A stretch of 64,000 nt of DNA from assembly GCA_016787805.1 (NCBI GenBank), contig JAEUTY010000024.1, positions 1 to 64,000 of the forward strand, given 5' to 3'. Shown piece by piece: positions 59,493 through 64,000 of the stretch (within the stretch, counting starts at the first letter, position 1; every line of letters begins with the position of its first letter). This stretch comes from Flavobacterium sp. Its GTDB lineage: Bacteria > Bacteroidota > Bacteroidia > Flavobacteriales > Flavobacteriaceae. Below the pieces are notes generated by a model that was not told the DNA's origin, did not search any database, and was given only the letters and a program-made list of their open reading frames with translations. A program made the translations under genes and the position numbers.

Positions 59493-61550
59493 CTATTTTC
59501 GTATTCCAACTAAATCTAACAAAAAAGTGAATTCTTTAGCTAATTCTTTTAATGCTTCAAACCTACCCGAAGCTCCACCATGTCCCGTATCCATATTCGT
59601 ATCCAAAAAAAGTTGGTTGTTATCCGTCTTTACATCTCTGAGTTTTGCCACCCATTTAGCTGGTTCCCAATATTGTACCTGAGAATCGTGCAATCCGGTC
59701 GAAATATACAAGTTCGGATAATCTTGTGCTGTAACATTATCATAAGGCGAATACGACAACATGTAATCGTAATATTTTTTTTCATTTGGATTACCCCATT
59801 CATCGTATTCTCCTGTTGTAAGTGGAATTGTTTCATCCAACATAGTGGTTACTACATCTACAAAAGGCACTTGAGCAATCACACCTTTGTATAATTCTGG
59901 CGCCATATTAATTATAGCGCCCATCAATAATCCGCCAGCCGAACCTCCTTCAGCAAATAAAAAATCTTTAGAAGTGTAATTCTCTGAAATAACAAACTTA
60001 GAGCAATCAATAAAATCGGTGAACGTATTTTTCTTCTTTAACAATTTTCCGTCTTCATACCATTCTCTGCCCAAATCTTCTCCTCCACGAACATGAGCTA
60101 TAGCGTAAATAAATCCACGATCCAATAAGCTTAAACGTGTGGTTGAAAAGTAAGCGTCCATCGTCACACCATACGAACCATAAGCATACAACAACAGCGG
60201 GTTTTTTCCATTCTTAGCAACTCCTTTTCGGTATACCATAGAAATCGGAATTTGAGTACCATCTTTGGCTGTAGCCCAAACGCGGACTTCTGTGTAATTA
60301 TTTTTATCAAACTTTCCGCCCAGTACTTCTTGCTCTTTCAAAACCGTTTTTTCTTGGGTACGCATATTAAAATCAATCACTGATGATGGCGTGGTAAGCG
60401 ACTGATAACTATAACGCAAAATTTCAGTATCAAAATCGATGTTGGTCGTAGTGTAGGCTGTGTAGGTTTCGCTGGAAAACGGCAAATAATAGGCTTCGCC
60501 TTGCCAAGGCATAATTTTAATTTGATTCAAACCATTTGTACGCTCAGAAACCACCAAATACTTCGAAAAAATATCAATATCTTCCAATAAAACTTCTTTT
60601 CGATGCGGAATCAAATCGGTCCAATTCTCTTTTGACGTTGCACTCTCTGGCGTTACCATCAATTTGAAATTGGTCGCACCATCTTTATTCGTAACAATAT
60701 AAAATTGGTCGTTGTAATGCGAAACCGAATATTCCAATTCACGTGTTCGTTTTTGAAACACTTTAAAGTCGCCATTTGGAGTAGCCGACAAAAGCAATTG
60801 GTACTCGGTGGTAAGTGTACTATTGGAATTAATTAAAATGTATTTCTTAGATTTTGATTTGTACACCGACACATCAAATGTTTCGTCTTTTTCATGAAAA
60901 ACCAACACATCTTCGCTCGGATTCGAACCTAATTTGTGCTTGTAAATTTTATCTGGTCGAAGCGTTATTTCATCTTTACGAGAATAAAAAAGCGTTTGGT
61001 TGTCAGCAGCCCAAGTCGCGCCACCAGTGGTGTTTTCAATTTTGGTTGGCAAAATTTCGTTGGTTTCTAAATTTTTAATTTGAATGGTATACTGACGACG
61101 CGAAACCGTATCTACACCAAACGAAATCCATTTATTGTCTTCACTAATACTCAACCCAACCAACTGAAAATAAGCATGACCTTCAGCCATTTCGTTGCAA
61201 TCAAACATAATTTCTTCAGACGCATCGAGTGATCCTTTTTTACGCGAATGAATCGGATAATCTTTTCCTTTTTCAAAACGCGTTATATAATAATAACCAT
61301 TGTAGAAGTACGGAACCGACTCGTCGTCCTCCTTGATTCGGGCTTTCATTTCCTCAAACAAATCTTTTTGAAAGTCTTTAGTATGTGCCGTTGCAGCTTG
61401 ATAATACACATTTTCTTGATTCAAATAATCTATTACTTCAGGGTTTTCTCTATCGTTCAACCAATAATAATCGTCCATGCGAATGTGGCCATGTTTCTCG
61501 AGTTGATGTGGCTTTTTGGCAGCAATCGGTGCAGTATTGTTTTTCATCAT
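59493..61550 (-). CDS. S9 family peptidase (oligopeptidase B-like)
   Basis: A 685-residue prolyl oligopeptidase family serine peptidase. It begins 'APIAAKKPHQLEKHGHIRMDDYYWLNDRENPEVIDYL', the usual S9 N-terminus, then a beta-propeller, then the hydrolase domain with the nucleophile Ser in 'AEGGSAGGLLMGAII', Asp in 'GLHDSQVQYWEPAKW' and His in 'DTGHGGASGRFE'. The 'GGEDLGREWYEDGKL' motif and absence of a signal peptide fit a cytoplasmic oligopeptidase B (cleaving after basic residues) more than a secreted prolyl enzyme. Divergent from ybaB. Confidence 0.93.
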   Translation of the reverse strand: MMKNNTAPIAAKKPHQLEKHGHIRMDDYYWLNDRENPEVIDYLNQENVYYQAATAHTKDFQKDLFEEMKARIKEDDESVPYFYNGYYYITRFEKGKDYPIHSRKKGSLDASEEIMFDCNEMAEGHAYFQLVGLSISEDNKWISFGVDTVSRRQYTIQIKNLETNEILPTKIENTTGGATWAADNQTLFYSRKDEITLRPDKIYKHKLGSNPSEDVLVFHEKDETFDVSVYKSKSKKYILINSNSTLTTEYQLLLSATPNGDFKVFQKRTRELEYSVSHYNDQFYIVTNKDGATNFKLMVTPESATSKENWTDLIPHRKEVLLEDIDIFSKYLVVSERTNGLNQIKIMPWQGEAYYLPFSSETYTAYTTTNIDFDTEILRYSYQSLTTPSSVIDFNMRTQEKTVLKEQEVLGGKFDKNNYTEVRVWATAKDGTQIPISMVYRKGVAKNGKNPLLLYAYGSYGVTMDAYFSTTRLSLLDRGFIYAIAHVRGGEDLGREWYEDGKLLKKKNTFTDFIDCSKFVISENYTSKDFLFAEGGSAGGLLMGAIINMAPELYKGVIAQVPFVDVVTTMLDETIPLTTGEYDEWGNPNEKKYYDYMLSYSPYDNVTAQDYPNLYISTGLHDSQVQYWEPAKWVAKLRDVKTDNNQLFLDTNMDTGHGGASGRFEALKELAKEFTFLLDLVGIRK

Positions 61551-61646
61551 TTCAAATGCATTTTACCAAACAAAATTAAAATATTGCCAAGCAAATTATC
61601 CAGTTGAAAAATTAAGTTATCAAGTAGAAATTAACAGCTATTTTTT

Positions 61647-61654
61647 TACTTTTG
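61647..61654 (+). promoter_or_regulatory. TAnnTTTG promoter box for ybaB
   Basis: TACTTTTG matches TAnnTTTG fully and lies 22 nt before the ybaB ATG. No TTG at -33. Confidence 0.55.
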
Positions 61655-61676
61655 TCCACACAAAAAATATAAAATC

Positions 61677-62000
61677 ATGTTTGGAGACTTAATGGGAATG
61701 ATGGGTAAACTCAAAGAAACCCAACAAAAAATAGAAGAAACTAAAAGACGTTTGGACACCGTTTTGGTCGATGAGCAAAGTTCTGACGGTTTACTCAAAG
61801 TAACACTAACTGCCAATCGTAAAATCAAGTCAATAGACATTGATGAAACTTTATTGGAAGAAAAAGAACAGCTTGAAGATTACCTGATTTTGGTACTCAA
61901 CAAAGCCATCGAAAAAGCCACCAACGTGAACGAAGCCGAACTCGGAGCTGTAGCGAAAGACGGAATGCCGAATATTCCTGGAATGGATCTTTTTAAATAG
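61677..62000 (+). CDS. YbaB/EbfC family nucleoid-associated protein
   Basis: A 107-residue small DNA-binding protein. '[31 protein letters not shown]' forms the first long helix, followed by '[23 protein letters not shown]' and a helix '[23 protein letters not shown]', ending with the Met/Gly/Pro-rich '[13 protein letters not shown]'. This is the YbaB fold, a dimeric tweezer. In many bacteria it lies next to dnaX and recR; here it stands alone. Confidence 0.93.
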   Translation: MFGDLMGMMGKLKETQQKIEETKRRLDTVLVDEQSSDGLLKVTLTANRKIKSIDIDETLLEEKEQLEDYLILVLNKAIEKATNVNEAELGAVAKDGMPNIPGMDLFK

Positions 62001-62124
62001 CAATTGCAAAATCAATGACAATGACAATGACAATATCAATAGTAATATCAATGTTTAGCTTTTAACAACTATATTGAAATTTGTTTTTTGCTATTGCAAT
62101 TGATTTTTGATATTGTAATTGTTA
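62001..62124. repeat. CAATNN / NNATTG hexamer spacer
   Basis: Between convergent ybaB and threonine aldolase. Left arm: CAATTG, CAAAAT, then CAATGA three times, CAATAT, CAATAG, ATATCAATG. Right arm: ATTGAAA, CTATTGCAATTG, GATATTG, TAATTG, TTATTGAAA, running into the aldolase stop codon. The arms can pair imperfectly. Confidence 0.7.
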
Positions 62125-63144
62125 TTGAAATTTTTGAAGCGCCTCTTTCACATAATCATGCATAACTTCTTTGTAGTCTAAATGCGTAACAATGCGCAGT
62201 TTGCCTTGTCCCATCGAGCTGATGTGAATGCCTTTTTGTTTCAACTTTTCAATCGTGGCTTTTTCGTCCAAATGCGGTTTTAAGTTGAAGATTAAGATAT
62301 TGGTTTCAACTGGCTCTACTTTTTCAATCCAAGGCAATTGTTGTAAAATTGCTCCTAATTCTCTTGCTCTGCGATGATCTTCTGCCAAACGACTGATGTT
62401 GTTTTTTAGTGCAAAAATTCCAGCTGCAGCCAAATAACCTGATTGGCGTAAATTGCCACCAAATATTTTACGAATACGCACCGCACGTTTAATCGTCTCA
62501 GCATTGCCCACCAAAACCGAACCAATCGGCGCACCCAATCCTTTTGAAAAACAAACCGAAATGGTGTCAAACAATTCACCATATTGCTTCGGATGCTCTT
62601 TTTTGGCCACCAAAGCATTCCACAAACGAGCGCCATCCAAATGGTATTTCAAATTATTTTCAACACAAACCTGCTTTATTTTCTTCAATTCTTCCAAATC
62701 ATAACAAGCGCCACCACCTTTGTTAGTGGTGTTTTCCACCGAAACCAATTTCGACATTGGAGCGTGGTAAAATTCGGGATCATTAATTCCTGTTCTCACT
62801 TGTTCTGCCGTAATCATCCCGCGATTACCATCTAATAAATTAAAGTTTACACCACTATTGGCCGACGCTCCGCCCGCTTCGTACAAATGAATGTGCGACC
62901 ATTTATCACAAATAATCTGATCGCCAGGATTCGTGTGCAACTTAATTGCCGTTTGGTTGGTCATGGTGCCAGTGGGGAAAAACAACGCCGCTTCCATTCC
63001 GAATAAATCGGCTACTATGGCTTCAAACTCGTTGACTGTTGGGTCTTGCTTGAACACGTCATCGCCCACTTTGGCGTTGAACATGAACTGCAACATATCG
63101 TGTGACGGTTTGGTAACCGTGTCGCTAATCAAATTTATTTCCAT
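62122..63144 (-). CDS. ltaE: low-specificity threonine aldolase
   Basis: Cleaves threonine and allo-threonine to glycine and acetaldehyde using PLP. The 340-residue protein has 'INLISDTVTKPSHDMLQFMFNAKVGDDVFKQDPTVNEFE' at the N-terminus, 'ALFFPTGTMTNQTAIKLH', 'HIHLYEAGGASANSG', the Asp/Arg pair in 'YHLDGARLWNALVA', and the PLP Lys in 'VCFSKGLGAPIGSVL'. Length is normal. The stop codon is made of hexamer-repeat DNA. Divergent from prfB, with the dispersed element copy C between. Confidence 0.95.
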   Translation of the reverse strand: MEINLISDTVTKPSHDMLQFMFNAKVGDDVFKQDPTVNEFEAIVADLFGMEAALFFPTGTMTNQTAIKLHTNPGDQIICDKWSHIHLYEAGGASANSGVNFNLLDGNRGMITAEQVRTGINDPEFYHAPMSKLVSVENTTNKGGGACYDLEELKKIKQVCVENNLKYHLDGARLWNALVAKKEHPKQYGELFDTISVCFSKGLGAPIGSVLVGNAETIKRAVRIRKIFGGNLRQSGYLAAAGIFALKNNISRLAEDHRRARELGAILQQLPWIEKVEPVETNILIFNLKPHLDEKATIEKLKQKGIHISSMGQGKLRIVTHLDYKEVMHDYVKEALQKFQ

Positions 63145-63182
63145 ATAATCTACAGATGTCTTACTTTCGCATATATTTTATT

Positions 63183-63267
63183 GGAAGCTAATCCCGCTAT
63201 TCGTTGCAATCTTTTCTTTTTTGAAGAAAAAAAGAAAAGGATTTCCACTGCTATCGGGGCTAGGGCC
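63183..63267 (+). repeat. dispersed intergenic element, copy C
   Basis: About 85 bp: GGAAGCTAATCCCGCTATTC, CTTTTCTTTTTT paired with AAAAAAAGAAAAG around GAAG, then GGATTTCCACTGCTATC and the tail GGGGCTAGGGC. Head and tail match copies A and B; the hairpin core is different again. It lies upstream of prfB and ends 29 bp before its ATG. Confidence 0.75.
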
Positions 63268-63296
63268 AAAACTAAAACACAAAACTACATTAATTT

Positions 63297-64000
63297 ATGA
63301 CAAATACCGAACAAATTAAAGGTATAGTAGAACGTCTTGGTGCGTTGAGGAGGTATCTTTGACATTGATGCCAAACTAATCGAAATTGCCAACGAAGAAG
63401 AAAAAACCTTTGCACCCGACTTTTGGAACAAAGCCAAAGAAGCCGAAGCCATCGTTCGCAACCTTCGTTCCAAGAAAAAATGGGTTGAAGATTTTGAAAA
63501 AGCCGCTACATTAACTGAAGAATTGCAAATTACCTACGAATTCTTCCGCGACGGTGATGCTACTGAAGACGAACTCGATCACCAATACGAGTTGGCCAAC
63601 GACCATATCGAAAATATGGAGTTCCGCAACATGCTTTCGGATGAGGGTGATAATTTGAGTGCTGTATTACAAATTACAGCAGGAGCAGGTGGAACCGAAA
63701 GTTGCGATTGGGCTTCCATGCTGATGCGCATGTATTTGATGTGGGCCGAACGACAAGGATACAAAGTCAAAGAGCTCAACTTTCAAGAAGGCGATGTAGC
63801 GGGAATCAAAACGGTAACTTTGGAAATTGAAGGCGATTTTGCTTTTGGTTACCTTAAAGGCGAAAACGGTGTGCATCGATTGGTGCGTATTTCACCTTTT
63901 GATAGCAATGCCAAACGCCATACTTCGTTCGTTTCAGTTTACGTTTATCCATTGGTAGATGACACGATTGAAATCGAAATCAATCCAGCCGATATCGAAA
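63297..64000 (+). CDS. prfB: peptide chain release factor 2 with programmed +1 frameshift, partial
   Basis: RF2 ends translation at UGA and UAA. Reading starts at ATG 63297 and runs 21 codons to CTT followed by in-frame TGA (63360-63362). A +1 shift to GAC at 63361 opens the main frame ('DIDAKLIEIANEEEKTFAPDFWNK'...), which continues to the window end. Visible RF2 parts are the helical domain 1, the 'ITAGAGGTESCDWASMLMRMY' strand, and the SPF anticodon-like tripeptide in 'LVRISPFDSNAKRH' that reads UGA. The catalytic GGQ lies beyond the end. The product is truncated by the window edge only. Confidence 0.95.
63348..63363 (+). promoter_or_regulatory. RF2 programmed frameshift site
   Basis: AGGAGGT (63348-63354) is a strong internal Shine-Dalgarno-like sequence, followed by CTT TGA C (63357-63363). 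Slippery CTT, poor stop context TGAC and the 3-nt spacing match the known prfB autoregulatory frameshift: low RF2 leads to more frameshifting. Confidence 0.93.

Noticed and set aside
63297-63362. prfB as a broken gene or sequencing error because of the TGA at codon 22
   Set aside because: The AGGAGG, CTT TGA C arrangement is the well-known programmed frameshift of RF2, and the downstream frame is intact.

Overview
The window reads as a chromosomal segment of a Flavobacterium-type member of the Bacteroidota (order Flavobacteriales). The evidence is the low GC content, promoters of the TTG-N19-TAnnTTTG type in place of -35/-10 boxes, few Shine-Dalgarno sequences, a type IX secretion (T9SS) cargo protein with a C-terminal sorting domain, the fused cbb3 oxidase subunit CcoNO, and gene orders typical of the group (bamD-rpoZ-coaBC-DUF4835-recN, rpsF-rpsR-rplI, mazG-DUF5606-def). 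I see no rRNA, tRNA, prophage, insertion sequence or CRISPR array. Almost everything is housekeeping or core metabolism, densely packed, with only one gene-free gap above 300 bp (55214-55561).

Layout. 1-4 kb: a four-helix-bundle protein, a DnaQ-type exonuclease fused to a GIY-YIG nuclease, miaA and an acyl-ACP thioesterase. 4-8 kb: a response regulator and histidine kinase pair, and an unusual glycosyltransferase fused to dephospho-CoA kinase. 8-12 kb: a secreted T9SS cargo protein and fabV. 12-18.5 kb: a leftward operon (bamD, rpoZ, coaBC, DUF4835/PorD, recN) with dapA and its partner upstream. 18.6-20.3 kb: a 5'-nucleotidase split into two genes. 20.3-26.1 kb: a membrane protein, ligA, a DUF3307/SatD-like pair with a striking double operator, and the S6-S18-L9 operon. 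26.3-32.6 kb: a LytTR regulator, priA, a DUF2147 protein, a YihY-type membrane protein and nadC. 32.7-43.8 kb: a microaerobic respiration block containing anaerobic hemN, the complete cbb3 oxidase set ccoS-NO-Q-P-G-H with a SafE-like protein, the copper ATPase ccoI, and a Crp/Fnr regulator. 43.9-50 kb: carbonic anhydrase, mazG, DUF5606, def, mqo, ruvX and a glycosyltransferase-like protein. 50-64 kb: gcvT, an S41 protease, yebC, a flotillin-like protein, DUF3667, a cysteine synthase family enzyme, an S9 peptidase, ybaB, threonine aldolase, and the first two thirds of prfB with its programmed +1 frameshift.

The strongest regulatory signal is a putative Fnr-type regulon. A dyad of the form ATGAYAWTTGTCAT lies upstream of hemN, ccoS and ccoI, in each case exactly 26 nt before the TTTG of a Bacteroidota promoter. 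A Crp/Fnr regulator gene is divergent from ccoI, and the same dyad overlaps its own promoter. The second strong signal is a nested 50-bp palindrome plus a related 48-bp dyad in front of the SatD-like/HTH gene. The intergenic spacers also carry at least four copies of a dispersed element with conserved ends and a variable hairpin core, and several spacers built from degenerate short words such as CAATNN.

All calls come from reading the sequence and from memory of protein families. No database search or alignment was run.
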